Below, piece after piece: positions 46,401-53,709 of a stretch of DNA of 64,000 nt. The notes below the pieces were generated by a model that had not been told where the DNA came from, did not search any database, and worked only from the letters and a program-made list of their open reading frames with translations. The first letter of the stretch is position 1. Each line of letters begins with the position of its first letter. A program made the position numbers and the translations under genes. Origin of the DNA: Bacteroidales bacterium UBA4231 (GTDB lineage: Bacteria > Bacteroidota > Bacteroidia > Bacteroidales > UBA932); NCBI GenBank assembly GCA_002396335.1, contig DGXN01000025.1, forward strand, positions 9,954-73,953, read 5' to 3'.

Positions 46401-46567
46401 CGATGGCCCTCGGCCGGGGAGAAGGCTCGGAGATGTGGCGCGGTCTGGGTACTACGGTGGCCTGGGGTCTGAGTATCTCCACCCTGATTACCCTGGTCCT
46501 TATTCCGGTCCTTTACTGCGGACTGACTGAACACAGAGAAAGAAGATTAGCCAGAAAGAAAAAATGA
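43472..46567 (+). CDS. RND-family efflux transporter (HAE1-like)
   Basis: 1031 residues. Twelve transmembrane segments and two large periplasmic loops are laid out as in AcrB-like pumps. The proton-relay pair is in AIGMVVDDAIVVLENVTSHL (helix IV). RLPVDNFPDVE follows the first helix and GIVVKNGIVLIDYTILLQER marks the second half. It is driven by the proton gradient and expels hydrophobic compounds from the periplasm. HAE1 (drug) type is more likely than heavy-metal type. Substrates are unknown. It overlaps both neighbours by 4 bp. Confidence 0.95.
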   Translation: MSIYRSAVEHPVTTSLLFTAFAILGIFALTRLPVDNFPDVESNVIMVMSSYPGASAEDVENNLTKILENALNGVPNLKDVTSNSRENISVLTLEFEYGTDIDEATNDVRDKLDMISQTLPDGASLPFLFKFSVDDMPIMILAATADQSVSALDKILDERVATPLARVSGVGTVSVAGAPKREIQVYCDPAKLEAYRLSITAISQIIAAENRNIPSGSIDIGSDTYTLRIKKEFQDPSELLDVVLGSYNGSAIYLRDVARVVDDVEEKSQESYTNGVRGAQIIIQKQSGYNTVEVIRKVKKEMERLERNLPADVQITTVVDNSNNILRTINSLKETILITFLVVMLVVFLFLGRLKGTLIVVLSIPIALLASLLYLFATGNTLNIISMSALSIAIGMVVDDAIVVLENVTSHLERGEKPKEAAVHGTAEVGISVIASTLTMLCVFLPLTMISGMAGIMFKQLGWIVSIIMIVSTTAALTLVPMLCSVLMDNTPTTNKLYKAVFGPVNKALDAVSAGYSRMIAWCMQHKKIIAVGAVVIFFAVMGIYGPRMKTEYFPNADSGRIQASIELPIGTAQDVTRDVASRIYARLAADIPEIQVLSYRFGQADSDNAFASMQNNGTYLITMNINVGSMEKRKRSVSELADIVRADLRLFPEINKFNVSEGGGMGGRASVQVEIYGYDFSETEEAARNLRQQMMESGLFVQAILSRDQYTPEYEVDFDREKLAMNGLSSVQAAAAVSAAMSGSVGSYYREDGEEYNIRVRYAPEFRTGLEDIENIVIYNASGAGIKVRDLGRIVESKVPPTIQRKNRDRYIMVTGIMAQGKSLSEGVEGVTRTLTENPLPSGLSWEIGGDYENQQDMFSDMILLALLIVILVYMVMASQFESFMGPFVIMFSIPFALVGVALGNMVSGMAVGVMSVIGIIILLGIVVKNGIVLIDYTILLQERGYSVRESSVKAAKSRLRPILMTTLTTVLGMLPMALGRGEGSEMWRGLGTTVAWGLSISTLITLVLIPVLYCGLTEHRERRLARKKK

Positions 46568-46857
46568 AAGCCCTGTTTATCGCATACAGCCAGGCCTATA
46601 ACCAGGAGATCGTAGAACTCCTGGAAGGCCTGGGCCAGAGAGGATATACCGTTTGGAACGAGATCGGCGGCCGCGGCAGCGTGAATGGCGAACCCCATCT
46701 GGGCACCCACGCCTGGCCCGCCCAGAACCATGCCTTGCTCACTGTCGTGGAGGACAGCCTGGCTCCTTCCCTCATGAAGGCGCTCCGGGAAACCGACGCC
46801 GCCAACCCGGACCTGGGCCTCAGGGCCTACGTCCTCCCCGTAGAAGACGCCCTCTGA
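46564..46857 (+). CDS. Small PII-like protein linked to the RND operon
   Basis: 97 residues with a ferredoxin-like pattern: MKALFIAYSQAYNQEIVELL, then QRGYTVWNEIGGRGSVNGEP, and LGLRAYVLPVEDAL at the end. This resembles PII/CutA-type proteins (DUF3240-like), small trimers sometimes encoded with RND pumps. It overlaps the pump gene by 4 bp and is therefore part of the operon. It may regulate or sense the pump substrate; no ligand residues can be assigned with confidence. Confidence 0.6.
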   Translation: MKALFIAYSQAYNQEIVELLEGLGQRGYTVWNEIGGRGSVNGEPHLGTHAWPAQNHALLTVVEDSLAPSLMKALRETDAANPDLGLRAYVLPVEDAL

Positions 46858-46860
46858 CCC

Positions 46861-46892
46861 CTGTCATTCTGAGGCCGAAGGCCGAAGAATCT
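46861..46892 (+). repeat. Dispersed repeat copy, intergenic
   Basis: CTGTCATTCTGAGGCCGAAG then GCCGAAGAATCT, a 32-nt variant of the repeat found in atpB and atpG. It starts 3 nt after the PII-like gene and precedes the trxA promoter. Confidence 0.75.
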
Positions 46893-46916
46893 ATCCGAGG
46901 AATCTAAAATTATTAT

Positions 46917-46924
46917 TATATTTG
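46917..46924 (+). promoter_or_regulatory. -7 box of trxA
   Basis: TATATTTG matches TAnnTTTG; the trxA ATG follows at 46945. No clear TTTG is found 19 bp upstream. Confidence 0.6.
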
Positions 46925-46944
46925 TGGCAATAAAGACAAGAATT

Positions 46945-47259
46945 ATGGCAAAAGTAGCAACAAATACCAATTTCGAGGAACTCCTCCAGAGCGACAAGCT
47001 CGTCATCGTAGACTTCTGGGCCACCTGGTGCGGCCCCTGCCGTATGCTTTCCCCCATCCTTGACGAAGTGGGCGAAGAAATGGCCGACAAGATTGACGTC
47101 GTCAAAGTAAACGTGGACGACGCGGACGAAATCGCCGCCCAGTACCGTATCATGAGCATCCCCACCCTGCTGTTCTTCAAAGGCGGCCAGGTGGTGGACA
47201 AGACCGTGGGTGCCATGCCCAAACCCACGCTGGTAGAGAAAATCAACGCTAACCTGTAA
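46945..47259 (+). CDS. trxA: Thioredoxin
   Basis: 104 residues from ATG 46945; a GTG at 46924 overlaps the promoter and is rejected. The active site is WCGPC (Cys29, Cys32) after VIVDFWAT, with cis-Pro in IMSIPTLLFFKGG. It reduces protein disulfides in the cytoplasm. It heads a run of eight plus-strand genes that ends with trmB. The next gene begins 5 nt later. Confidence 0.97.
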   Translation: MAKVATNTNFEELLQSDKLVIVDFWATWCGPCRMLSPILDEVGEEMADKIDVVKVNVDDADEIAAQYRIMSIPTLLFFKGGQVVDKTVGAMPKPTLVEKINANL

Positions 47260-47264
47260 TCCAT

Positions 47265-47942
47265 ATGAAGAAGATTATTGCTATTCTTGCTCTGGCGCTC
47301 GCCACTGCAACGGCCGCCAGTGCCCAGATCGGCCTGATCGGCGGTTTCACCTCCTCCAAGACGACCCTGGATGTCAATAACCTGCAGGCAGAACTCAAGA
47401 ACGTGAATCTGTATCACGTGGGTCTCGCCTACAAAGTGGAAATCGGCAACTATCTCGCTATCCAGCCCCAGATCGCATACCAGGTGAAGGGCGCCAGCCT
47501 GGAAGAGAATCTCTCTTCCGGTTCCGCCTCCGCCTCCCTGGCTTCCCTCCAGACCAAGACCGGCTATGCCGAGCTCTCCCTCGGCCTGCAGGGCGGTGTG
47601 GACCTGCTGGCTTTCCGTCCCTTTGTGCTGGTAGAACCCTTCGTGGGTTATGCCGTCACCGGCAATGAGACCATCACCGCCGGCGGCACCGTCACCTCCG
47701 ACAGCATCAACGCTGCGGTCAAGGACGCCAAGAACAAACTCGAATACGGTTTCGGCGTGGGCGGCGGTATCGAGCTGCTGGACCATGTCCAGATCTCCGT
47801 CCAGTGGTTCATGAACCTGGGCAAGCTCTACAACGGTGACAAGCTGGACACCAGCGCAGCCACTGCAGTCCTGAACGAGGTCGCCCTCAAGGATGTCAAG
47901 AACTATCAGGGTATCAAGGTAACGGTTGGCCTGTTCTTCTAA
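47265..47942 (+). CDS. Outer-membrane beta-barrel protein
   Basis: 225 residues with a signal peptide ending TAASAQ. Alternating hydrophobic strands with aromatic ends (YLAIQPQIAYQVKGASL, TGYAELSLGLQGGVDLL, PFVLVEPFVGYAV, YGFGVGGGIELLDHVQISVQ) and a terminal Phe (GIKVTVGLFF) fit an OmpW/PorT-like eight-stranded barrel. No specific function can be assigned. It is followed with a one-base overlap (TAATG) by the LOG gene. Confidence 0.8.
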   Translation: MKKIIAILALALATATAASAQIGLIGGFTSSKTTLDVNNLQAELKNVNLYHVGLAYKVEIGNYLAIQPQIAYQVKGASLEENLSSGSASASLASLQTKTGYAELSLGLQGGVDLLAFRPFVLVEPFVGYAVTGNETITAGGTVTSDSINAAVKDAKNKLEYGFGVGGGIELLDHVQISVQWFMNLGKLYNGDKLDTSAATAVLNEVALKDVKNYQGIKVTVGLFF

Positions 47943-48472
47943 TGGGGAAGAAGGTCGTTATCTACTGCTCTGCGAGCACAAAAATAGACCCTAAGTACAA
48001 TGCAGCGGCGCGGGAACTCACCCGCGCCCTGCATGCTTTGGGCTATGGCATCGTCTCCGGAGGCGGTGCCATCGGCACCATGGGCGCCATCACGGACGAA
48101 TCTGTCCGCGTGGGCGGTGCCCATACCGCCGTGCTTCCCCGTTTCATGGAAGGACTCCAGAATCCGGCCCTCACGGACGTCGTATGGACGCCCTCCATGT
48201 CTGTCCGCAAGGAAAAGATGCGGGAAGGGACCTGCGCCGCCATCGCCCTCCCGGGCGGGATCGGCACTCTGGACGAGCTGATGGAAACCCACACCCTCCG
48301 GAAGCTGGGGAAATATGACGGACCTGTCTTTGCCCTGAACCTGGACGGTTTTTACGACCCGCTCATCACCCTTCTGGACCACTTTGTCCAGACCGGCATG
48401 CTGGAGGCCCGGGACCGCGACCTCCTGCAGTTCCCCCGTACGGTGGACGAGTTGGTGGAGAAACTCAAGTAA
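47942..48472 (+). CDS. LOG-family nucleotide phosphoribohydrolase-like protein
   Basis: 176 residues. The LOG motif PGGIGTLDELMETHTLRKLG is present, preceded by YGIVSGGGAIGTMGA. The catalytic arginine region SMSVRKEKM is also visible. Members cleave ribose 5-phosphate from AMP-type nucleotides; plant relatives activate cytokinins. The bacterial physiological substrate is uncertain. Its ATG overlaps the stop of the preceding gene, and the next gene starts immediately after its stop. Confidence 0.92.
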   Translation: MGKKVVIYCSASTKIDPKYNAAARELTRALHALGYGIVSGGGAIGTMGAITDESVRVGGAHTAVLPRFMEGLQNPALTDVVWTPSMSVRKEKMREGTCAAIALPGGIGTLDELMETHTLRKLGKYDGPVFALNLDGFYDPLITLLDHFVQTGMLEARDRDLLQFPRTVDELVEKLK

Positions 48473-49453
48473 ATGGATATCAAAGGAATAAAGGAATTGT
48501 ACGGACCGCAGGAGGCCCGCGTCGAGGCGCTGATCCAGGCGACTCTTTCCAGCGACATCGCCCTTCTGGACCAGACCAACCGCCAGCTTCGCGCCCATCC
48601 CGGCAAGATGCTGCGGCCGCTCCTGGCCCTAGTGGTGGCGTCGGCCTGCGGCGGGATCACGGAGGACACCATCCGTTTTGCCGCCGCTGCGGAACTGCTG
48701 CACAATTCCACGCTCCTGCACGACGACGTGGTGGACGGCGCCACCGAACGCCGCGGCGTCCCCACGGTTGCCAAGCTCCTGAACAGCTCCGCGGCGGTCC
48801 TGCTGGGCGATTACTGGCTCACCCGCACTTTGAAAGTCGTCCTGTCGGCCGACCATGACGCCGACCGTGTGCTCCGGATTTTCTCCTCGACGCTGGGTCA
48901 TCTGGCAGAGGGAGAACTCCTGCAGATGCAGAAAGCGGCGGAAGGAGACACCACGCAGGAGGATTACCTCCGCATCATCTATGGAAAAACGGCATCCCTG
49001 TTCGAGGCTACGGCCCTTTCGGCCGCTATTTCCGCCGGGGCTCCGGAGGAGCGGGTGCAGGCGGTGGGCAAGTACGCCCGCAACCTGGGCACCGCATTCC
49101 AGATCAAGGACGACATCTTTGACTACGCCGCTCCTGCGGAAGAAATCGGCAAGCCTGTGGGGATTGACCTGAAGGAGCAGAAAATCACCCAGCCGCTGCT
49201 GTGCGCGCTGGAGAAGGTTTCCCCTGAGGAAGCCTCCGCCGTCCGCTCCCGCGTAACCCGGGTGGTCGACGAGCCCTCCCTGGCCGACGAAATCCGCGCC
49301 TTCGTTTGCGCGCACGCCGGGGTGGAAGACGCATCGGCCAAGATGGAAGAAATGGTGGAAGAGGCGCTTTCCGCACTGGATACGCTTGAGGATTCGGCGG
49401 AAAAGTCGTATCTTGTGTCGCTGGCCCATTATGTCACCGGCCGAAGTGTATGA
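48473..49453 (+). CDS. Trans-polyprenyl diphosphate synthase
   Basis: 326 residues. The two Asp-rich motifs are DDVVD (Asp84-Asp88, in LLHDDVVDGATERRG) and DDIFD (Asp213-Asp217, in QIKDDIFDY); GKMLRPLLAL is the isopentenyl diphosphate site. It condenses isopentenyl units to a long chain such as the octaprenyl tail of menaquinone, made by a pathway that also needs UbiE at 30043. Chain length cannot be read with certainty. It directly follows the LOG gene and overlaps holB by 4 bp. Confidence 0.93.
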   Translation: MDIKGIKELYGPQEARVEALIQATLSSDIALLDQTNRQLRAHPGKMLRPLLALVVASACGGITEDTIRFAAAAELLHNSTLLHDDVVDGATERRGVPTVAKLLNSSAAVLLGDYWLTRTLKVVLSADHDADRVLRIFSSTLGHLAEGELLQMQKAAEGDTTQEDYLRIIYGKTASLFEATALSAAISAGAPEERVQAVGKYARNLGTAFQIKDDIFDYAAPAEEIGKPVGIDLKEQKITQPLLCALEKVSPEEASAVRSRVTRVVDEPSLADEIRAFVCAHAGVEDASAKMEEMVEEALSALDTLEDSAEKSYLVSLAHYVTGRSV

Positions 49454-50430
49454 TGACAGTCTACGGGAATACGGAAATCCAGAACGCCCTTCACCACATG
49501 GTGGAGAGCGGACACATCCCGCACGCCATGCTCCTGCATGAGGATGACGGTGGCGGCGCATTCCCGCTGGTGGTGAATTTCCTGGAGGAGCTCTACGGCG
49601 GCAATCCGCGCGTGGGAAAGCTCATCCATCCGGACATCCATTTCGTCTTTCCTGTCGCCGGAGGAGACAAACCGGTTTCCCTGCAGTACGCAGGCGCTTT
49701 CCGGGAACTGGTGCTGGAGAATCCGTATTTCTTTGAAAATGAACTGTATGCAGCCATCGGCATCGAAGGAAAGCAGAGCAATATCTCCGTGAACGAGGCG
49801 CGCAGCATCCTGGACCGCCTGTCCCTGTCGGCCGTGGAAGGCGGCTACCGGACGGTGGTGGTGTACTTGCCGGAAAAGATGAATCCGCAGGCGGCCAACG
49901 CCCTGCTGAAAATGGTGGAGGAACCGCCCCGGCAGACACTTTTCATCCTGATTACCCATGCGCCTGAAAAGGTGCTTGTGACCATCGCTTCCCGCTGCCT
50001 GCAAATGCGCGTACAGCCCTTCTCCCCGGAGGCCGACGCAGCCGTCCACTCCCGTGAAGCCGCCGGCAACCAGGTGCTGATGGACCTGTTCCACGACCTC
50101 CTGGACGCCCTGGTTGACCGGGATCTCCTGAAAGCCCTCGAAACCGGGGAAGCCGTGGCCGACCTGAAGGTAAGGGAACAGCAGAAGAATTTCTGCCGCC
50201 TGGCTGCGGAAGACCTGCGCCGGGTGTTCCTGCTTCAGAAAATGCCCGCTCTCTCCGTGGTTCCGGAAGGCACCCGGGAGTACTATGAGCGCCTGTCAGG
50301 CGCCCTGAAACCTACTTTCCCGCGGCGGGCCCTCGCCGCGCTGGACCGCGCCCAGCTGATGATTGAGCGCAACGTGAACCAGAAAATTCTCTTCACCAAC
50401 CTGGTGAATCAATTATACAGCATCGTATGA
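49450..50430 (+). CDS. holB: DNA polymerase III delta-prime subunit-like protein
   Basis: 326 residues, a little short for the family. SGHIPHAMLLHEDDGGG corresponds to the P-loop region but lacks a functional GxxGxGKT. VNEARSILDRLSLSAVEGGY, VVVYLPEKMNPQAANALLKM, EEPPRQTLFILITH and the sensor-like TIASRCLQMRVQPFS are typical of HolB. No zinc-finger cysteines are present. It is part of the clamp loader. The call is supported by the holB-ricT-gldH order seen in Bacteroidota. Start may be 49450 or 49453. Confidence 0.87.
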   Translation: MMTVYGNTEIQNALHHMVESGHIPHAMLLHEDDGGGAFPLVVNFLEELYGGNPRVGKLIHPDIHFVFPVAGGDKPVSLQYAGAFRELVLENPYFFENELYAAIGIEGKQSNISVNEARSILDRLSLSAVEGGYRTVVVYLPEKMNPQAANALLKMVEEPPRQTLFILITHAPEKVLVTIASRCLQMRVQPFSPEADAAVHSREAAGNQVLMDLFHDLLDALVDRDLLKALETGEAVADLKVREQQKNFCRLAAEDLRRVFLLQKMPALSVVPEGTREYYERLSGALKPTFPRRALAALDRAQLMIERNVNQKILFTNLVNQLYSIV

Positions 50431-51587
50431 CCGAATATTCCAACGAGACCATCCAGTTCGACTGCTTCCGCGGCTGCACCGTCGCCACGGACGAGAAAAC
50501 CCTGGAGCGCGACATCCGCTACCGCCAGGGCTGCTGCAAGCTGGAGGTTTACAATACGCTCAAAGGCATCAGCCAGGAGCAATACGACAACTACTTCGAA
50601 GTCCGCTTCAAGAATACCCGCAAGGGCATCTACATCAATGCCTCCGGCCAGAGCATCAAGACCGGCGACCTGGTGGTGGTGGAAGCCTCTTCCGGGCACG
50701 ACCTGGGCATTGTGACGCTGGAAGGCCCTGCCGTAGGCCGGCAGATGAAGTGCAAAGGCGTGGACCCCTCGAAGCAGGAACTCCGGAAGATTTACCGCAA
50801 GGCCCGTCCCTTCGACATCCAGCGCTGGCAGGAAGCCATCGCCCGGGAGCAGGAAACAATGATCCGCGCCCGTGTGCTGGCCGCCAACCTGGGCCTGGAG
50901 ATGAAGATCGGCGACGTGGAATTCCAGGGCGACGGCACCAAGGCCATTTTCTACTACATTGCCGACGGCCGCGTGGACTTCCGCCAGTTGATCAAGGACT
51001 TCGCGGAGGAGTTCCACATCCGGGTGGAGATGAAGCAGATCGGCGCCCGTCAGGAAGCCGGCCTCATCGGCGGCCTGGGTGTCTGCGGCAGGGAGCTGTG
51101 CTGCGCCAACTATATTACTGAATTCAAGTCCATTACCACATCGGCGGCCCGTACGCAGGACTTGTCGCTGAATCCGCAGAAACTGGCGGGCCAGTGCGGC
51201 AAGCTCAAGTGCTGCCTCAATTACGAAGTGGCCGCCTACATGGACGCCCATTCGCATATTCCCAAGGTGACGGAGCCGCTGGAACTCCAGGACGGCCAGG
51301 CCTGGCTGGTGAAGACGGACATCCTGGCCCAGAAACTGTATTTCTCCTACGAGAAAGGCTCCCTGGCCCAACTGTTTCCGCTGTCCTCCGACGAGGTCCG
51401 CGAAATCCAGGCCATGAACCGCCGGGGCGAAAAGCCCGAGACACTGCGGCAGGAAAGCATCGCCGCGCCGGAGTTCATATCGGCCGTAGGTGACGACGCC
51501 ATCAACCGCTTTGACCCTGAAAAGCGCCGCAAGCGCCGGAAGGGGAAGGGCCGCGGACACCAAAAGGGCAAGCAGAACGATGCGTAA
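50427..51587 (+). CDS. ricT: PSP1/RicT-family protein
   Basis: 386 residues with the PSP1 C-terminal domain: VVEASSGHDLGIVTLEGP and VDFRQLIKDFAEEFHIRVEM. A cluster of cysteines follows in GVCGRELCCANYI and QCGKLKCCLNYE, possible ligands for an Fe-S cluster as in the Bacillus RicT complex. A basic tail (KRRKRRKGKGRGHQKGKQ) ends the protein. In Bacillus it affects mRNA processing; the role in Bacteroidota is not established. It overlaps holB by 4 bp and the GldH-like gene by 8 bp. Confidence 0.9.
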   Translation: MTEYSNETIQFDCFRGCTVATDEKTLERDIRYRQGCCKLEVYNTLKGISQEQYDNYFEVRFKNTRKGIYINASGQSIKTGDLVVVEASSGHDLGIVTLEGPAVGRQMKCKGVDPSKQELRKIYRKARPFDIQRWQEAIAREQETMIRARVLAANLGLEMKIGDVEFQGDGTKAIFYYIADGRVDFRQLIKDFAEEFHIRVEMKQIGARQEAGLIGGLGVCGRELCCANYITEFKSITTSAARTQDLSLNPQKLAGQCGKLKCCLNYEVAAYMDAHSHIPKVTEPLELQDGQAWLVKTDILAQKLYFSYEKGSLAQLFPLSSDEVREIQAMNRRGEKPETLRQESIAAPEFISAVGDDAINRFDPEKRRKRRKGKGRGHQKGKQNDA

Positions 51588-51987
51588 GGCTATTTTCCTC
51601 CTTCTGGCCGTGCTGGCTGTTTTTTCCTGCCGGGAGCCGCGCTCCACGGAGCAGTTCGTCCCCGGCGAGGGTCCGTTCGTGTTTTCCGTGGACCTGTCGG
51701 ATACGACTGCCGTTTACGACGTGGACCTGTACTCCCGCCTGGACGCTGTCTCGTATCCGTCGCAGGTGCAGATGCTCGCCAGATGGGCTTCTCCCTCCGA
51801 CTCGGTGTACCGGGAGACTTTCTGGATGCCGCTGTCGCCGGAAGTTTATACGCCGTACAGGGCTGGTCTCCGTGCCTTTGAACCCGGCATCTGGACGCTG
51901 ACGCTGACGTCGCCTTCTCTCCCGGAAGGGTTCCGGGGCCTGGGACTGGTGGTCAAAAAAAGACAAGTATGGGACACGGAAAACTGA
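51580..51987 (+). CDS. GldH-like lipoprotein
   Basis: 135 residues from ATG 51580, which gives the lipoprotein signal MRKAIFLLLAVLAVFSC; the open frame upstream lies inside ricT. GldH is one of the gliding/type 9 secretion associated lipoproteins, and Bacteroidota often encode it just after ricT, as here. The body is short and beta-rich (FVFSVDLSDTTAVYDVDLYS, GIWTLTLTSPSLPEGFRGLG). The assignment rests mainly on synteny. It overlaps the trmB start by 19 bp. Confidence 0.65.
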   Translation: MRKAIFLLLAVLAVFSCREPRSTEQFVPGEGPFVFSVDLSDTTAVYDVDLYSRLDAVSYPSQVQMLARWASPSDSVYRETFWMPLSPEVYTPYRAGLRAFEPGIWTLTLTSPSLPEGFRGLGLVVKKRQVWDTEN

Positions 51988-52844
51988 AGAAATTCGCGGA
52001 GAATGAAACCTTCCGCTGCCTGCTGCAGCCGGATGCGTCGGCCGTGCTGGCGAAAGAACCCGGCAGCAAGGAATTGAAGCTCAACGACCATCCCATCAAA
52101 GGGAATTGGGGGAAAGAGATGTTCGGCAACGACCATCCCATCGTCCTGGAACTGGGCTGCGGCAAAGGGGATTACACTGTGGCCCTGGCGCGCCGGCACC
52201 CGGAGATCAATTACATCGGCGTGGATATCAAGGGCGCCAGGCTCTGGAAAGGGGCCAAGGAGGCCACGGAAGCGGCGATGCCCAATGTGGCATTCCTGCG
52301 CACGCGGATCGAGTTTATCGAAGCGTTCTTCGGCCCCGGCGAGGTGAGCGAAATCTGGCTCACGTTCTCCGACCCGCAGCTCCGCGGCAGCGAAAACGCC
52401 CGCCTGTCCTCGCCGCTCTTTCTGGAACGCTACCGCAAATTCCTGAAGGCCGACGGCGTCGTCCATCTCAAAACCGACTCCCGCTACCTGTACGAATACA
52501 CGCAGGCGGTTTGCAAAGTCAATGACCTGCGGGTGCTGGCCTGTGGTACAGATATATATGGCGAGGGGATACATGTCCCCGGATGGGCCCCTCCCTCTAA
52601 CACGGCCGAGGGTGGCCATGGGTTCGGGGACATGTATCCCCTCACTCTGGACATGGTGACCCAGGTGCAGACTTTCTACGAGAAGATGTTCCTTCAAATG
52701 GGGCTGCCCATTACTTACATGGTTTTCCGGGTTGCGCACGAAGGGCCGTACCGGTTCCCCGGCGAGGCATTTGACCATGCCTACTGGCTGGAGGCCGAAG
52801 GACCCCGCCGCAGTTTCTCCCACCAGCCCGCAAAGAAGGGCTAG
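51969..52844 (+). CDS. trmB: tRNA (guanine-N7-)-methyltransferase with in-frame palindromic insert
   Basis: 291 residues. The SAM-binding motif is VLELGCGKGDYTVALA, followed by NYIGVDIKGARLWKGAKEA. WLTFSDPQ replaces the more common FPDPW, a known Bacteroidota form, and HLKTDSRYLYEYT follows. The enzyme makes m7G46 in tRNA. Residues 199-225 (EGIHVPGWAPP through DMYPL) are encoded by an 81-bp inverted-repeat element (52563-52643) placed between DIYG and TLDMVTQVQTFYEK, lengthening a family usually near 255 residues. The catalytic core is intact. Its TAG overlaps the stop of the convergent gene within the palindrome CTAG. Confidence 0.92.
   Translation: MGHGKLKKFAENETFRCLLQPDASAVLAKEPGSKELKLNDHPIKGNWGKEMFGNDHPIVLELGCGKGDYTVALARRHPEINYIGVDIKGARLWKGAKEATEAAMPNVAFLRTRIEFIEAFFGPGEVSEIWLTFSDPQLRGSENARLSSPLFLERYRKFLKADGVVHLKTDSRYLYEYTQAVCKVNDLRVLACGTDIYGEGIHVPGWAPPSNTAEGGHGFGDMYPLTLDMVTQVQTFYEKMFLQMGLPITYMVFRVAHEGPYRFPGEAFDHAYWLEAEGPRRSFSHQPAKKG
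52563..52643. repeat. 81-bp palindromic element inside trmB
   Basis: GAGGGGATACATGTCCCC (52563-52580) and its exact reverse complement GGGGACATGTATCCCCTC (52626-52643) flank 45 bp that contain a further short stem (CCCTC with GAGGG). The length is exactly 27 codons, and the element is translated in frame. Confidence 0.85.
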
Positions 52845-53644
52845 AAGTTGACCCTGAGGCCAATCCCGGGAGCCGGTTTCAATCCGGTGGGAGCCTGTGC
52901 CAGGAGCAAGGTGGGGGCCAGGGTGACGGAATAGGAGCGGCTGTAGTTGACAAGGTCTTCGGCATACAGGCTCTTGACTTTGGCCACGTTGTACGCATTG
53001 ACGATGGAGACAACCGTAACGGCAATGTTGGCGGCCTCTGCCAGAAGGAAAAACGCTGATGCTATATCCTTGTTTTTGGGCGCAGTGCCGGAGGCGTAGT
53101 AGTTCGTCGAAGCGGCGATGCTGGCATAGGCATAACTATAGATGCCGACCAGGCTGCATCCCAGGTTAATCAGAAGATACTTTGTGCCCAGGCCGGGTTC
53201 TCCCATGCAGTACTGGGCCAGTCCGGGGAAGACCAGGTTCAGCCAAGGATAGCCCAGGCCGTAGCGCGGCCAGTCCAGTTTGATGTAGTCGTCTTTGTCA
53301 TAGAGGCCTTTCAGCTGTTTATAGCGGAGACCGGAATTCACCAGGATGGAGGAAGGATCTTCGTGACGGATGAAAAGCGGGGTGCCTGCGAGCGGTTTTT
53401 TCTCATTGCTGTCCACGACGTAGTTGGCTCCGTTCTCAAAGCGGATCAGCAGGACGTCGGCGGGGAAGATGATGAAGGTGGGACCGTCGGGGTTGTCCCA
53501 GTTTTTGTATTTCACTTCAGTGGGAGACACTTCCAGCACTTTGGCCTGGATGTCGGTCCCGTCTTTTTTTGTGATGATGTCCTGAGCGGACGCACCGAGG
53601 CAAAATGTCACAAGGACGGTCAGTGAGAGAAACAGCTTTTTCAT
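52841..53644 (-). CDS. Secreted protein of unknown function
   Basis: 267 residues from the ATG at 53644, chosen for its signal peptide (MKKLFLSLTVLVTFCLGASA, then Q); the open frame to 53677 runs into the promoter box. Residues about 21-75 (DIITKKDGTDIQAKVLEVSP, TEVKYKNWDNPDGP) are a module seen at the N-terminus of several Bacteroidota envelope proteins. A middle part with hydrophobic stretches (YPWLNLVFPGLAQYCMGEPG, YLLINLGCSLVGIYSY) somewhat resembles DUF5683, and the end is beta-rich with terminal Phe. It may be an outer-membrane-associated protein. It is divergent from a MerR-type regulator. Confidence 0.6.
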   Translation of the reverse strand: MKKLFLSLTVLVTFCLGASAQDIITKKDGTDIQAKVLEVSPTEVKYKNWDNPDGPTFIIFPADVLLIRFENGANYVVDSNEKKPLAGTPLFIRHEDPSSILVNSGLRYKQLKGLYDKDDYIKLDWPRYGLGYPWLNLVFPGLAQYCMGEPGLGTKYLLINLGCSLVGIYSYAYASIAASTNYYASGTAPKNKDIASAFFLLAEAANIAVTVVSIVNAYNVAKVKSLYAEDLVNYSRSYSVTLAPTLLLAQAPTGLKPAPGIGLRVNF

Positions 53645-53674
53645 AAACACGCAATTAGGTTTTCCATGTAACTG

Positions 53675-53702
53675 CAAAGATAGGTTTTTTTTGTTATCTT
53701 TG
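53675..53702. promoter_or_regulatory. Divergent -7 boxes for the secreted protein and MerR gene
   Basis: Minus strand TATCTTTG (53682-53675) points to the secreted protein gene; plus strand TATCTTTG (53695-53702) points to the MerR gene, whose ATG is 7 nt further on. Twelve bases, mostly T, separate the boxes, so the two promoters overlap sterically. Confidence 0.65.
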
Positions 53703-53709
53703 TAGGACT

